Below are positions 43,668-54,160 of a stretch of 64,000 bases of DNA, piece after piece; the first letter of the stretch is position 1, and every line of letters starts with the position of its first letter. The notes under the pieces were generated by a model that saw nothing but the letters and a program-made list of their open reading frames with translations, was not told the DNA's origin and ran no database searches. The stretch is from Pseudomonas nitroreducens (GTDB lineage Bacteria > Pseudomonadota > Gammaproteobacteria > Pseudomonadales > Pseudomonadaceae). Made by a program: the position numbers and the translations under genes. Where the stretch lies: contig NZ_JALJXP010000003.1 in NCBI RefSeq assembly GCF_024170165.1, positions 248,001-312,000 on the forward strand, in the 5' to 3' direction.

Positions 43668-44563
43668 GCGGGAAATTCCTTCGACTGACGGTATTGCTCG
43701 ACCAGGGTAGCCGGGTCGCGTTCGAGATGGCCCTGGCTGCCGTGCAGGCGCATCAGCTGCGCAGCGAGGCCGCTCATGGGGGTGGCCGAACCTTCCTCGC
43801 GGGAAAGTTTCACGGCGGTATCCAGGTCCTTGAGCAGCGTGCGCACGTGCCACTTCACCGGTTCGAAGCGGCTCTCGGCCATCTGCGGGGCAAGGATCTG
43901 CAGGGGTCTGGAATCGGCGAAACCGCCGGCCAGGGCCGGGGCGATCAGGCTCGCATCGACGCCCGAATTTTCTGCCAGCGCCACCACTTCGGCGATCACC
44001 AGGGCATTGCAGGCGACGATCATCTGGTTGCACACCTTGGTCACCTGCCCCGCGCCGACATCGCCCATGCGCGTCAGGCGCTGGCCAAGGTGGGCAAGGA
44101 TCGGCCGCACACGCTCGATGTCCTCGATCCGGCCGCCAGCCATGATCGCCAGGGTGCCGGCTTCGGCGCCCGGCGTGCCGCCGGAGACCGGCGCATCGAT
44201 CCAGCGCATGCCGGTGCGCGCTTGCAGCTCGGCGGCCATCTCGCGGGTGGCGGCCGGCTCCAGGCTGGAGAAGTCCACCAGCAGCTGGCCGGCGCGGGCG
44301 CTCTCGACGATGCCGCCAGCCCCGAACACCACTTCACGCACGGCGGCGGTATCGGCCAGGCAGAGCATCACCACCTCGGCGTCGGCGCAAAGCTGCGCGG
44401 GGGTTTCCACGCCCCTGGCGCCCTCGGCGGCCAGCAGGTCGCGCTTGCCGGCGGAACGGTTCCACACGCTCAGCGGGTAACCGGCGGCGAGCAGGCGGCG
44501 CGTCATGGGTACGCCCATCAGGCCGAGACCGGCAAATGCGAGGGATGGCAAAGGGGACGACAT
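43664..44563 (-). CDS. NAD(P)-dependent beta-hydroxyacid dehydrogenase (GlxR/GarR/MmsB family)
   Basis: A 299-residue dehydrogenase with the N-terminal Rossmann motif FAGLGLMGVPMTRRLL, substrate-binding DAPVSGGTPGAEAGTL near residue 120, and the catalytic Lys in GAGQVTKVCNQMIVACN near residue 170. The family includes tartronate semialdehyde reductase, 3-hydroxyisobutyrate dehydrogenase and L-threonate dehydrogenase. Being coupled to an Hyi-like gene favours a glyoxylate or C4-acid role over valine breakdown. Position matches PA3312 in PAO1. Divergent from the phosphonate-type transporter, 156 bp away. Confidence 0.88.
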   Translation of the reverse strand: MSSPLPSLAFAGLGLMGVPMTRRLLAAGYPLSVWNRSAGKRDLLAAEGARGVETPAQLCADAEVVMLCLADTAAVREVVFGAGGIVESARAGQLLVDFSSLEPAATREMAAELQARTGMRWIDAPVSGGTPGAEAGTLAIMAGGRIEDIERVRPILAHLGQRLTRMGDVGAGQVTKVCNQMIVACNALVIAEVVALAENSGVDASLIAPALAGGFADSRPLQILAPQMAESRFEPVKWHVRTLLKDLDTAVKLSREEGSATPMSGLAAQLMRLHGSQGHLERDPATLVEQYRQSKEFPA

Positions 44564-44719
44564 GGGGTGATCTCCAGTTCGACAGCAGGACGGGCACGGG
44601 GAGGCGGCATTCTAGCAGGCATGAAGTTGACCCGGCGGACCACAAGCAGGCTGCCAAACAGCCGCGCCATCACTATACTCCCGGGGTTTTTTCCGCCATT
44701 GAACCGGAGAACTCTCCCC

Positions 44720-45577
44720 ATGCTGAAACGCTCCCTGGCGCTCGCCGCCGGTTTTGCCCTGTCCCTGTCCGCCGTATTCGCCCACGCCGACACCCCGAAA
44801 GAACTGAAAGTCTCGGCCATTCCCGATGAAGCCCCCACCGAGCTGCTGCGCAAGTTCAAGCCGCTGGGCGCCTATCTGGAAGAGCAACTGGGCATGCCGG
44901 TGAAGTTCATCCCGGTGTCCGACTATGCCGGCGTCGTCGAAGCCCTGGCTTCGGACCGCCTCGACATGGCCTGGCTGGGCGGCTTCACCTTCGTCCAGGC
45001 GCGCCTGAAGACCGGCAACGCCATCCCGGTGGTACAGCGCGAGCAGGACCAGCAGTTCACCAGTAAATTCATCACCGCCGACCCGAACGTGAAATCGATC
45101 CAGGACCTCAAGGGCAAGACCTTCGCCTTCGGTTCCGTATCGTCCACCTCCGGCAGCCTGATGCCGCGCTACTTCATGCAGAAGGACGGCGTGGTACCCG
45201 AGCAGTTCTTCTCCCGCGTGGCCTACTCTGGCGCCCACGACGCCACCGTGGCCTGGGTCCAGGCCGGCAAGGTCGACGCTGGCGTGCTCAACGCCTCGGT
45301 CTGGCAGAAGCTGGTCGACAGCGGCAAGGTCGACACCAACAAGGTGAAGGTCTTCGCCACTACCCCGACCTACTACGACTACAACTGGACCGTGCGCGGC
45401 AACCTCGACCCGGCTCTGGCCGAGAAGATCAAGAAGGCCTTCCTCGCCCTCGACCCGAGCAAGCCGCGCGACAAGGAAATCCTCGATCTGCAGGCGGCCA
45501 GCCGCTTCATCGAAACCAAGCCGGAGAACTACACCGGCATCGAGGAATCGGCGCGCGCGGCCGGCCTGCTGAAGTGA
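44720..45577 (+). CDS. Periplasmic binding protein of PhnD/PtxB-type ABC transporter
   Basis: A 285-residue secreted solute-binding protein: signal peptide cleaved near AHA-DTP (residue 23), then [61 protein letters not shown], the PhnD family pattern. [13 protein letters not shown] likely shapes the phosphorus-oxyanion pocket. It is first of four genes coding an importer for phosphonate, phosphite or a related anion. TATACT near 44672 could be its -10; I see no clear PHO box. It overlaps the ATPase gene by 4 bp (GTGA). Confidence 0.9.
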   Translation: MLKRSLALAAGFALSLSAVFAHADTPKELKVSAIPDEAPTELLRKFKPLGAYLEEQLGMPVKFIPVSDYAGVVEALASDRLDMAWLGGFTFVQARLKTGNAIPVVQREQDQQFTSKFITADPNVKSIQDLKGKTFAFGSVSSTSGSLMPRYFMQKDGVVPEQFFSRVAYSGAHDATVAWVQAGKVDAGVLNASVWQKLVDSGKVDTNKVKVFATTPTYYDYNWTVRGNLDPALAEKIKKAFLALDPSKPRDKEILDLQAASRFIETKPENYTGIEESARAAGLLK

Positions 45578-46380
45578 CCCTGAAACTGACCGGCGTGGAG
45601 CATATCCACGCCAACGGCCAGCGCTCGCTCGCCGGTATCGACCTCAGCGTCGCTGCCGGTGAACGGGTGGCGATCATCGGCCCGTCGGGTGCCGGCAAGA
45701 CTACCCTGCTGCGCATCCTCGCCACCGCACTGAAACCGGCTTCCGGCCGTTACGACCTGCTCGGCACCCAGCCCTGGGCACTCAGTGGCCCCGCGCGCCA
45801 GCGCCTGCGCTCGCGCATTGCCCTGGTGCACCAGGCCCCGCCACTGCCGCCGCGCCAGCGGGTGGTCACCGCCGTGCTCGCCGGCCGCCTCGGCCAGTGG
45901 CCGCTGTGGAAAAGCCTGGCCAGCCTGCTCTACCCCGTCGACAGTGCCGGCGCCCGCAGCGAGCTGCAGCGTCTGGATCTGGGCGACAAGCTCTTCGAAC
46001 GCTGCGACCAGCTGTCCGGCGGCCAGCTGCAGCGCGTCGGCATCGCCCGCGCGCTGTACCAGCAGGCCGAAGTGCTGCTGGCCGATGAACCCGTCTCGGC
46101 CATGGACCCGGTGCTCGCCGGCCACACCCTCGGCGTGCTCACCCGTGAAGCGCAGAACCGTGGCGTAACGCTGCTCGCCAGCCTGCACGCGGTGGACCTG
46201 GCGCTGGAACACTTCCCGCGTATCGTCGGCGTGCGCGACGGCCGTATCGCCTTCGACAAGGCGGCGGAGAACGTCACCCCCGAGGACCTGCGCGCCCTCT
46301 ATGCCAACGAGCAGCTCGGCCAGCAGGACGCTTCCTCGCCAGTGGGCAAACCGCTGGTGGTGCAGATTCCGCGATGCTGA
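45574..46380 (+). CDS. ATP-binding protein of PhnC-type ABC transporter
   Basis: A 268-residue ABC ATPase: Walker [14 protein letters not shown] near residues 30-42, signature [15 protein letters not shown] near 147, Walker [14 protein letters not shown] near 167, and a switch His in [11 protein letters not shown]. It resembles PhnC and powers uptake through the two permeases encoded downstream. It starts with GTG, overlapping the binding-protein gene by 4 bp, and overlaps the first permease by 7 bp. Confidence 0.92.
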   Translation: MTLKLTGVEHIHANGQRSLAGIDLSVAAGERVAIIGPSGAGKTTLLRILATALKPASGRYDLLGTQPWALSGPARQRLRSRIALVHQAPPLPPRQRVVTAVLAGRLGQWPLWKSLASLLYPVDSAGARSELQRLDLGDKLFERCDQLSGGQLQRVGIARALYQQAEVLLADEPVSAMDPVLAGHTLGVLTREAQNRGVTLLASLHAVDLALEHFPRIVGVRDGRIAFDKAAENVTPEDLRALYANEQLGQQDASSPVGKPLVVQIPRC

Positions 46381-47216
46381 ACCCGGCACTTTCCAAGAAC
46401 GCGCCCCGCGACCCGGCGGCTCTGCCGCGCCTGCTGCTCACCCTGCTCGCCCTGGCCCTGTTGTGGCCGGGCCTGCACCTGTCCGAGCTGGATATCGCCG
46501 GCCTGTTCAGCGGCGACAACGCGCGGACCATGGCCAATTTCCTCGGCGGCTTCTGGCCGCCGGCCCATGACCAGGAATTCCTCGCCCTGCTCGGCCGCGC
46601 CACCCTGGAGACCCTGGCCATCGCCACCGCCGGCATGGCGCTGGCCTGGCTGATCGCCTTCCCCGCCGCCCTGCTGGCGACGCGCGCGCTGTCGATCTCC
46701 GCCCTGCCCCGCGGCGGCCTGCCGGCCTGGTGGGCACGGGCGCTGCGCTGGCCGGTGCGCGGGCTGCTGATCGTGCTGCGCAGCGTGCCGGAAATCGTCT
46801 GGGCGCTGCTGTTCGTTCGCGCCGTGGGCCTGGGCCCTACCGCTGGGGTGTTGGCCATCGCCATCACCTATGGCGGCATGCTCGGCAAGGTCTACGCGGA
46901 AATCTTCGAGTCGGTGGACCCGCGCCCGACACGCGCACTGCTGCTGGGTGGCGGCTCGCGACTGCAGGCCTTCGCCTACGGCGTACTGCCCTCGGCGGCG
47001 GCAGAACTGATCTCCTACACCGTGTACCGCTGGGAATGTGCGATCCGCGCCTCGGTGGTAATGGGCTTCGTCGGCGCCGGCGGCCTCGGTCAGCAGATCG
47101 ACCTGTCGCTGCGCATGTTCGCCGGCGGCGAGGTGGCGAGCATCCTGCTGACCTTCCTGGTGCTGGTGCTGGGCGCCGACCTGCTCAGCCGCTTCCTGCG
47201 CGGGAGGCTCGAATGA
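46374..47216 (+). CDS. Permease 1 of PhnE-type ABC transporter
   Basis: A 280-residue inner-membrane protein with about six helices and the EAA-like loop ([24 protein letters not shown]), which contacts the ATPase. The end [32 protein letters not shown] is typical of PhnE permeases. Start ATG overlaps the ATPase gene by 7 bp; its stop overlaps the second permease by 4 bp. Confidence 0.9.
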   Translation: MLNPALSKNAPRDPAALPRLLLTLLALALLWPGLHLSELDIAGLFSGDNARTMANFLGGFWPPAHDQEFLALLGRATLETLAIATAGMALAWLIAFPAALLATRALSISALPRGGLPAWWARALRWPVRGLLIVLRSVPEIVWALLFVRAVGLGPTAGVLAIAITYGGMLGKVYAEIFESVDPRPTRALLLGGGSRLQAFAYGVLPSAAAELISYTVYRWECAIRASVVMGFVGAGGLGQQIDLSLRMFAGGEVASILLTFLVLVLGADLLSRFLRGRLE

Positions 47217-47983
47217 CCGGCCTGCTGCGCAGCCTCGGCTGGCTGCTGCTGATCCTGCTCGCCATCGGTGCGTCCTTCGCCTACCTGGAGATGGACACCG
47301 GCGGGCTGTTCGACACCCGCGGCCTCGGCCAGATGCTCGATTACGGCCGCGACTTCCTCGCGCCGGACGTGAGCCGCGCGCACTTGACGGCGGTCGGCCG
47401 TGGCGCCCTGGAAACCCTCGCCATGTCCGCCATCGGCACCCTGCTCGCGGCACTGCTGGGCATGCTGCTGGCACTGCCGGCAGCCGGGCGCTTCGGGCGT
47501 ATCGCGCAAAGCCTGTCGCGGCTGTTCCTGAATGCCCTGCGCGCCGTGCCGGAACTGGTCTGGGGCGCACTGATGGTGCTGGCTGCCGGGCTCGGCCCGA
47601 ACGCCGGCACGCTGGCGCTGGCGCTGCACACCGGCGGCGTGCTCGGCCGGTTGTTCGCCGAAGCGCTGGAGAACACCCCGACCGCTCCGGCCGAGGCGGT
47701 GCGCCTGGCCGGCGGCGGACGCGTAGCTGCCTTCGCCTACGGCACCCTGCCGGCTGTCTGGCCGCAGCTGGTGGCCTACATGCTCTACCGCTGGGAGAAC
47801 AATATCCGCATGGCCAGCGTGCTCGGCTTCGTCGGCGCCGGTGGCCTGGGGCAGATGCTGTATTTCAGCCTCAGCCTGTTCCAGCAGGCCCAGGCAGCCA
47901 CAGTGATCATCGCCATGCTGCTGCTGGTGCTGTGCGTCGACAGCCTGAGCGCCTGGGCACGGCAGCGCTGGGTGAGTCACTGA
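47213..47983 (+). CDS. Permease 2 of PhnE-type ABC transporter
   Basis: A 256-residue homologue of permease 1 (compare [50 protein letters not shown] with the matching block there). The two would form the heterodimeric membrane channel. Starts with an ATG that overlaps the stop of permease 1 by 4 bp, and the operon ends at a terminator 26 bp after the stop. The frame is open upstream but that part lies over permease 1. Confidence 0.9.
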   Translation: MTGLLRSLGWLLLILLAIGASFAYLEMDTGGLFDTRGLGQMLDYGRDFLAPDVSRAHLTAVGRGALETLAMSAIGTLLAALLGMLLALPAAGRFGRIAQSLSRLFLNALRAVPELVWGALMVLAAGLGPNAGTLALALHTGGVLGRLFAEALENTPTAPAEAVRLAGGGRVAAFAYGTLPAVWPQLVAYMLYRWENNIRMASVLGFVGAGGLGQMLYFSLSLFQQAQAATVIIAMLLLVLCVDSLSAWARQRWVSH

Positions 47984-48008
47984 GCCCTGCGGTCGATGGC
48001 GCGCAACA

Positions 48009-48035
48009 AAAAGCCCGGCACATGGCCGGGCTTTT
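48009..48035. terminator. Bidirectional terminator after the Phn-type operon
   Basis: 11-bp perfect stem AAAAGCCCGGC / GCCGGGCTTTT with loop ACATG. A/T runs on both sides serve the transporter operon and the convergent DUF5064-like gene. Confidence 0.92.
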
Positions 48036-48050
48036 CGTTGAATGCGTCGC

Positions 48051-48416
48051 TTACGAGTCGCCGTGGATCACCTTGTCCAGGTCGATCGGGTCGCCCGGAT
48101 GGGTGCCGAGCTTCTGACGGATGTCCTCGAACATCGCGTCGTATTCCTTGTGGTTGCGCACCATCGAGCCGAATCGTGGGTGCAGGCCGTGCTTCTGCGC
48201 GATACGGGTGGCATCGCTGGCAAAGTTGAAGGCCTGCTCCCTGGGCATGTCCCACTCTTCGGTAAAGGAATTACCGTCGATCTCGCCCTTCATGACGAAG
48301 TGGACGATGGTGCCCTTTTCCACATCCTTGCGGACTTCATAGTTGATGTGAGCGTCGATCTCCTGCTGCCCCAGACCCGGCAGGGACTGGAGATGCAGAT
48401 GGCCCGGTTCGAACAT
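48051..48416 (-). CDS. Conserved hypothetical protein (DUF5064-like, PA1076-like)
   Basis: A 121-residue soluble protein beginning MFEPGHLHLQSLPGLGQQEIDAHINYEVRKD, with alternating strand-like and charged stretches. I recognise it as a Pseudomonas-specific conserved family, probably DUF5064, with no known function. It lies upstream of the bra operon as PA1076 does in PAO1. 66 bp separate it from the next same-strand gene, DUF2288-like, so they may be co-transcribed. Confidence 0.75.
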   Translation of the reverse strand: MFEPGHLHLQSLPGLGQQEIDAHINYEVRKDVEKGTIVHFVMKGEIDGNSFTEEWDMPREQAFNFASDATRIAQKHGLHPRFGSMVRNHKEYDAMFEDIRQKLGTHPGDPIDLDKVIHGDS

Positions 48417-48482
48417 GGCGAATCTCCTTCTATGGAATCCCGACAGTCTAGCCGGCCTTTTCGAATTGGAAATCGCCCCGGG

Positions 48483-48800
48483 TCAGTGCACGGACTCTTT
48501 TCGAACTCTTTCTTGAACCAGCACCCAGGGCGCGATCACCACCGCCCAGAGTTCCGGGTCGCGGTCATGGAAATCCTGCGCCAGTATCTCGTCGACCTTG
48601 CTCAGATCACCACTGGCCAGCCAGGCGGCAACCTTCGTCCGATCGTCCTCGGCCACGCCCATCGCGATCTCCACCAGATCGGCGGAACCCGCGACCTTGA
48701 GCAGGTTGCCGCGGGCGAAGAAGGGGGCGAGTTCCTGCCAGGAAATCTTCGCGGTTTCGCCAAGCAACTTGGCATAGAGGGTGCTAGCTTGTTCTGTCAT
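48483..48800 (-). CDS. Conserved hypothetical protein (DUF2288-like, PA1075-like)
   Basis: A 105-residue soluble helical protein: TEQASTLYAKLLGETAKISWQELAPFFARGNLLKV ... DDRTKVAAWLASGDLSKV. This is the DUF2288 pattern (GETAxIxWxELxxFFAxGxxxxV); the function is unknown. The ATG at 48800 has AGGTGA 5 bp upstream; the open frame continues upstream without support. Divergent from braC. Confidence 0.8.
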   Translation of the reverse strand: MTEQASTLYAKLLGETAKISWQELAPFFARGNLLKVAGSADLVEIAMGVAEDDRTKVAAWLASGDLSKVDEILAQDFHDRDPELWAVVIAPWVLVQERVRKESVH

Positions 48801-49109
48801 GGATCTCACCTGGTAAACGAACGGCGCCATGATAGCGCCGGGACCGCGCCAGGCAAGGTTCGGACGGCGTTTTCCATGGTGACGGAAAACCCACGGGGAG
48901 AAGTCCGAAGGCGCCGTTTTTCTGTACGTTTGTGTCAATCATGCGACATGCCCGCGAACGACCCGCCGCCCCCCGCTTTTCAAGCGGTCAAGCGGCACTC
49001 TACACTGTACCGGTACAGTTTCCGGTGGGTCTGTCCGGGGCAATCCCGGTCCGGTGAGCCGCTGGCAACCAGGACTACAAAAACGAAAACACAAGAAGAG
49101 TGGAGCATT
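48801..49109. other. Intergenic region upstream of braC
   Basis: 309 bp between DUF2288-like and braC, which are divergent. It contains the perfect palindrome at 49004-49019 and a purine-rich leader (AAACGAAAACACAAGAAGAG) directly before the braC ribosome site. I see no clear sigma-54 site and no coding frame. Confidence 0.6.
49004..49019. promoter_or_regulatory. Perfect 16-bp palindrome upstream of braC, probable operator
   Basis: ACTGTACCGGTACAGT, centred about 98 bp upstream of the braC start. It resembles a LexA box in its CTGT/ACAG ends but has a 6-bp, not 8-bp, centre, so LexA is unlikely. The regulator is unknown; a dimeric repressor or activator of amino acid uptake is the simplest idea. 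Confidence 0.5.
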
Positions 49110-50231
49110 ATGAAAAAGGGTACTCAGCGTCTTTCCCAGCTGTTCACCGCCATGGCCCTGGCCGGCGTTGCCAGCTTCTCCATGGCCGCCGACACCATCA
49201 AGATTGCTCTGGCCGGCCCTGTGACCGGCGCAGTCGCCCAGTACGGGGAGATGCAGTTCATTGGCGCGAAGATGGCCATTGAGCAGATCAACAAGGCCGG
49301 CGGCGTCGACGGCAAGCAACTCGAAGGCGTGGTCTACGACGACGCTTGCGATCCGAAACAAGCCGTGGCCGTTGCCAACAAGATCGTCAACGATGGCGTC
49401 AAGTTCGTCGTTGGCCACCTGTGCTCCAGCTCCACTCAACCGGCTTCGGACATCTACGAAGACGAAGGCGTGCTGATGATCACCGCCGCCTCCACCAGCC
49501 CGGACATCACCTCCCGCGGCTACAAGCTGATCTTCCGCACCATCGGTCTGGACAGCCTGCAGGGCCCGACCGCCGGCAAGTTCATCGCCGAGCACATCAA
49601 GCCCAAGACCGTGGCCGTGATCCACGACAAGCAGCAGTACGGCGAAGGCATCGCCACTGCCGTGAAGAAGACCCTGGAAGACTCCGGCATCAAGGTCGCC
49701 CTGTTCGAAGGCATCAACGCCGGCGACAAGGACTTCTCCGCGATGATCGCCAAGCTCAAGCAGGCCAAGGTCGACTTCGTCTACTACGGCGGCTACCACC
49801 CGGAGCTGGGCCTGATCCTGCGCCAGGCTTCCGAGAAAGGCCTGAAAGTCGGCTTCATGGGCCCGGAAGGCGTGGGTAACAAAGAGATCTCCGCCATCGC
49901 CGGCCCGGCTTCCGAAGGCCTCTACGTGACCCTGCCGAAGTCCTTCGACCAGGATCCGAAGAACCAGGCTCTGGTTGACGCCTTCAAGGCCAAGAACGAA
50001 GACCCAAGCGGTCCGTTCGTGTTCCCGGCCTACGCCGCGGTCCAGGTCATCGCCGAAGGCATCAAGAAAGCCGGCAGCGAAGACACCGACAAGGTGGCAG
50101 CGGCGCTGCGCTCCAACACCTTCGCGACTCCGACCGGTGACCTGGCCTTCGACGAGAAGGGCGACCTGAAGAACTTCAACTTCGTGGTCTACCAGTGGCA
50201 CAAGGACGGCACCAAGACCGAAGCCAAGTAA
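49110..50231 (+). CDS. braC: BraC, leucine/isoleucine/valine-binding protein
   Basis: Periplasmic binding protein of the high-affinity branched-chain amino acid importer (LIV-I). The 373-residue length equals P. aeruginosa BraC. Signal peptide cleaved near SMA-ADT (residue 26), then IKIALAGPVTGAVAQYGEMQFIGAKMAIEQIN and the ligand region GHLCSSSTQPASDIY. The single disulfide Cys pair (near 79 and 104) is present. GGAG precedes the ATG at 49110. A strong terminator lies just downstream, so braC is expected to be made in excess over the membrane parts. Confidence 0.96.
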   Translation: MKKGTQRLSQLFTAMALAGVASFSMAADTIKIALAGPVTGAVAQYGEMQFIGAKMAIEQINKAGGVDGKQLEGVVYDDACDPKQAVAVANKIVNDGVKFVVGHLCSSSTQPASDIYEDEGVLMITAASTSPDITSRGYKLIFRTIGLDSLQGPTAGKFIAEHIKPKTVAVIHDKQQYGEGIATAVKKTLEDSGIKVALFEGINAGDKDFSAMIAKLKQAKVDFVYYGGYHPELGLILRQASEKGLKVGFMGPEGVGNKEISAIAGPASEGLYVTLPKSFDQDPKNQALVDAFKAKNEDPSGPFVFPAYAAVQVIAEGIKKAGSEDTDKVAAALRSNTFATPTGDLAFDEKGDLKNFNFVVYQWHKDGTKTEAK

Positions 50232-50247
50232 GCCACCCGCCTCCACA

Positions 50248-50280
50248 CAAAGCCCACTGCCCACGCAGTGGGCTTTGTTT
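50248..50280 (+). terminator. Intra-operon terminator between braC and braD
   Basis: 13-bp perfect stem CAAAGCCCACTGC / GCAGTGGGCTTTG, loop CCAC, then TTT. The short T run suggests partial termination, giving more braC than braDEFG message. Confidence 0.8.
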
Positions 50281-50347
50281 ATCCGAGTATTCCGGGGGTC
50301 CGTCGCGCCACAAGCGCCGCTTCACGCGACGCCCGAGGAGTTAGGTA

Positions 50348-51267
<920 letters not shown>

Positions 51268-51271
<4 letters not shown>

Positions 51272-52524
51272 GCCAGAAACTCAAGACCGCATTCTTCAGC
51301 GCCCTGCTGGTGATGGCCGTCGCCTATCCGGTGCTGGGCGTGAAGCTCAGCGTGATCGGCATCGGCCTGCAGCTGGAGAACGTCAGTCCCGCGCGACTGT
51401 GGACCATCGGCGCCTGCGCCGTGCTGATGTTCGTCTGGCAACTGGTACGTGATCGCTTCGCCTTCGGCGGCAGCGTGAAACAGGCCCTGTCGCACCCGCA
51501 CACCAAACTGGCCGAACGCCTGACCCACGCCTCGGTGCAACGCAAGATCATCATGGTGCTGATCCTCATCGCCCTCGCCTGGCCGTTCTTCGGCTCGCGC
51601 GGCGCGGTGGACATCGCCACCCTGATCCTGATCTACGTGCTGCTCGGCCTGGGCCTGAACATCGTGGTGGGCCTGGCCGGCCTGCTCGACCTCGGCTACG
51701 TCGGCTTCTACGCCGTGGGCGCCTACAGCTATGCACTGCTGTCGCACTACTACGGCCTGGGCTTCTGGGTGTGCCTGCCGATCGCCGGCCTGATGGCCGC
51801 GTTCTTCGGCTTCATCCTCGGCTTCCCGGTGTTGAGATTGCGCGGTGACTACCTCGCCATCGTGACCCTGGGCTTTGGCGAGATCATCCGCATCCTGCTG
51901 CGCAACATGACCTGGCTCACCGGCGGCCCCAACGGCATCAGCAACATCGAGAAGCCGACCCTGTTCGGCCTCACCTTCGAGCGCCGCGCCCCCGAGGGCA
52001 TGCAGACCTTCCACGAGTTCTTCGGCATCGCCTACAACTCGAACTACAAGGTCGTGTTCCTCTACCTGGTCGCGCTGCTGCTGGTGCTGCTGGTGCTGTT
52101 CGTGATCAACCGTCTGCTGCGCATGCCCCTGGGCCGTGCCTGGGAAGCCCTGCGCGAAGACGAGATCGCCTGCCGCGCGCTGGGTCTGAACCCGACGCTG
52201 ATCAAGCTCTCCGCCTTCACCCTCGGCGCCTGCTTCGCCGGTTTCGCCGGCAGCTTCTTCGCCGCGCGCCAGGGCCTGGTCACCCCGGAGTCGTTCACCT
52301 TCATCGAATCGGCCATCATCCTCGCCATCGTGGTGCTGGGTGGCATGGGTTCCCAGCTCGGCGTCATCCTGGCGGCCGTGGTGATGATCCTGCTGCCCGA
52401 ACTGATGCGTGAGTTCAGCGAGTACCGCATGCTGATGTTCGGCGCCCTCATGGTGCTGATGATGATCTGGCGTCCGCAGGGGCTCCTGCCCATGCAGCGT
52501 CCGCACCTGGAGTTGCGAAAATGA
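51268..52524 (+). CDS. braE: BraE, branched-chain amino acid ABC permease (LivM family)
   Basis: A 418-residue LivM-type permease, partner of BraD. After an N-terminal extension with an extra helix it shows [37 protein letters not shown] and the coupling loop [33 protein letters not shown]. Overlaps braD and braF by 4 bp each (ATGA), so translation is coupled along the operon. Confidence 0.96.
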
Positions 52525-53288
52525 GCCGACCGATTCTTGAAGTATCCGGCCTCACCATGCGCTTCGGCGGGCTGCTGGCCGTCAACAACGTGGCCCTGAA
52601 GGTCCAGGAAAAACAGGTGATCTCGATGATCGGCCCGAACGGCGCCGGCAAGACCACCGTGTTCAACTGCCTGACCGGCTTCTACGCCCCCACCGGCGGC
52701 GAGATCCTGCTGCGCGGCGAGCCCATCCAGGGCCTGCCGGGCCACAAGATCGCCCACAAGGGCGTGGTGCGGACCTTCCAGAACGTGCGTCTGTTCAAGG
52801 AAATGACCGCGGTGGAGAACCTGCTGGTGGCGCAACACCGGCACATCAACACCAACTTCCTCGCCGGCCTGCTCAAGACCCCGTCCTTCCGCCGCGCGGA
52901 AGCCGAGGCCCTGGACTACGCCTCGCACTGGCTGGAAATCGTCAACCTCAAGGACATCGCCAACCGCCCGGCGGGCACCCTCGCCTACGGCCAGCAGCGC
53001 CGCCTGGAGATCGCCCGCTGCATGATGACCCGTCCGCAGCTGCTGATGCTGGACGAGCCGGCGGCCGGCCTGAACCCGCGGGAAACCGAGGACCTCAAGG
53101 CGCTGATCGCCATGCTGCGCTCCGAGCACGGTGTCACCGTGCTGCTCATCGAGCACGACATGAAGCTGGTGATGAGCATTTCCGACCACATCTACGTGAT
53201 CAACCAGGGCACCCCGCTTGCGGACGGCACCCCGGAGGAAATCCGCGGCAACCCGGATGTGATCAAAGCCTATCTGGGGGAGTCCTGA
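52521..53288 (+). CDS. braF: BraF, branched-chain amino acid ABC ATPase (LivG family)
   Basis: A 255-residue ATPase: Walker [20 protein letters not shown] near residue 37, signature [15 protein letters not shown] near 154 and Walker [14 protein letters not shown] near 173. The LAYGQ form of the signature, in place of LSGGQ, is normal for LivG proteins. Works as a heterodimer with BraG. Start overlaps braE by 4 bp; braG begins 3 bp after the stop. Confidence 0.96.
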   Translation: MSRPILEVSGLTMRFGGLLAVNNVALKVQEKQVISMIGPNGAGKTTVFNCLTGFYAPTGGEILLRGEPIQGLPGHKIAHKGVVRTFQNVRLFKEMTAVENLLVAQHRHINTNFLAGLLKTPSFRRAEAEALDYASHWLEIVNLKDIANRPAGTLAYGQQRRLEIARCMMTRPQLLMLDEPAAGLNPRETEDLKALIAMLRSEHGVTVLLIEHDMKLVMSISDHIYVINQGTPLADGTPEEIRGNPDVIKAYLGES

Positions 53289-53291
53289 GTC

Positions 53292-53993
53292 ATGCTGAAG
53301 TTCGACAAGGTTTCCACCTTCTACGGCAAGATCCAGGCGCTGCACGACGTCAGCATGGAAGTCCAGCAGGGCGAGATCGTCACCCTGATCGGCGCCAACG
53401 GCGCCGGCAAGTCGACCCTGCTGATGACCCTGTGCGGTTCGCCGCGCGCCTCCTCCGGCAGCATCACCTACATGGGTGAGGAACTGGTCGGCAAGGAATC
53501 CTCGGTGATCATGCGCAAGAGCATCGCCGTCGTGCCGGAAGGCCGTCGCGTGTTCGCCCGCCTGACAGTGGAGGAGAACCTCGCCATGGGCGGTTTCTTC
53601 ACCAGCAAGGGTGACTACCAGGAGCAGATGGACAAGGTCCTGGGGCTCTTCCCGCGCCTGAAGGAGCGCTTCAACCAGCGCGGCGGCACCATGTCCGGCG
53701 GCGAACAGCAGATGCTCGCCATCGGCCGTGCGCTGATGAGCAAGCCCAAGCTGCTGCTGCTCGACGAGCCGTCGCTGGGCCTGGCGCCGATCATCATCCA
53801 GCAGATCTTCGACATCGTCGAACAGCTGCGCCAGGAAGGCGTGACCGTCTTCCTCGTCGAGCAGAACGCCAACCAGGCGCTCAAGCTCGCCGACCGCGGC
53901 TATGTGCTGGAGAACGGTCGCATCGTCATGCAGGACACCGGCGCCAACCTGCTGGTGAACCCCAAGGTGCGCGACGCATACCTCGGCGGCTGA
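53292..53993 (+). CDS. braG: BraG, branched-chain amino acid ABC ATPase (LivF family)
   Basis: A 233-residue ATPase: Walker A IGANGAGKSTLLMTLCG near residue 33, signature MSGGEQQMLAIGRALMSKP near 136 and Walker B LLLLDEPSLGLAP near 157. This is the second nucleotide-binding subunit of LIV-I and the last gene of braCDEFG. A strong terminator follows 17 bp after the stop. Confidence 0.96.
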   Translation: MLKFDKVSTFYGKIQALHDVSMEVQQGEIVTLIGANGAGKSTLLMTLCGSPRASSGSITYMGEELVGKESSVIMRKSIAVVPEGRRVFARLTVEENLAMGGFFTSKGDYQEQMDKVLGLFPRLKERFNQRGGTMSGGEQQMLAIGRALMSKPKLLLLDEPSLGLAPIIIQQIFDIVEQLRQEGVTVFLVEQNANQALKLADRGYVLENGRIVMQDTGANLLVNPKVRDAYLGG

Positions 53994-54010
53994 TCCTTGC
54001 CACTGTGATG

Positions 54011-54036
54011 AAAACGGCCCTTCGGGGCCGTTTTTT
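54011..54036 (+). terminator. Rho-independent terminator of the bra operon
   Basis: 10-bp perfect stem AAAACGGCCC / GGGCCGTTTT with a stable UUCG-type tetraloop, six T. Ends braCDEFG. Confidence 0.95.
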
Positions 54037-54160
54037 ATTGGCGAGCGGTCCGCACCGTTCCTACAGCGGCTCCGCCATTTCTGCCGCATCTCCCGCTGCA
54101 TCCGACAGACAATCGATCAGGGCTCACCAAGCATCTGCGGATACAACAAGGAGAGCCACC

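Noticed and set aside
49004..49019. LexA (SOS) box
   Set aside because: Has CTGT and ACAG ends but 6 bp between them, where LexA needs 8.
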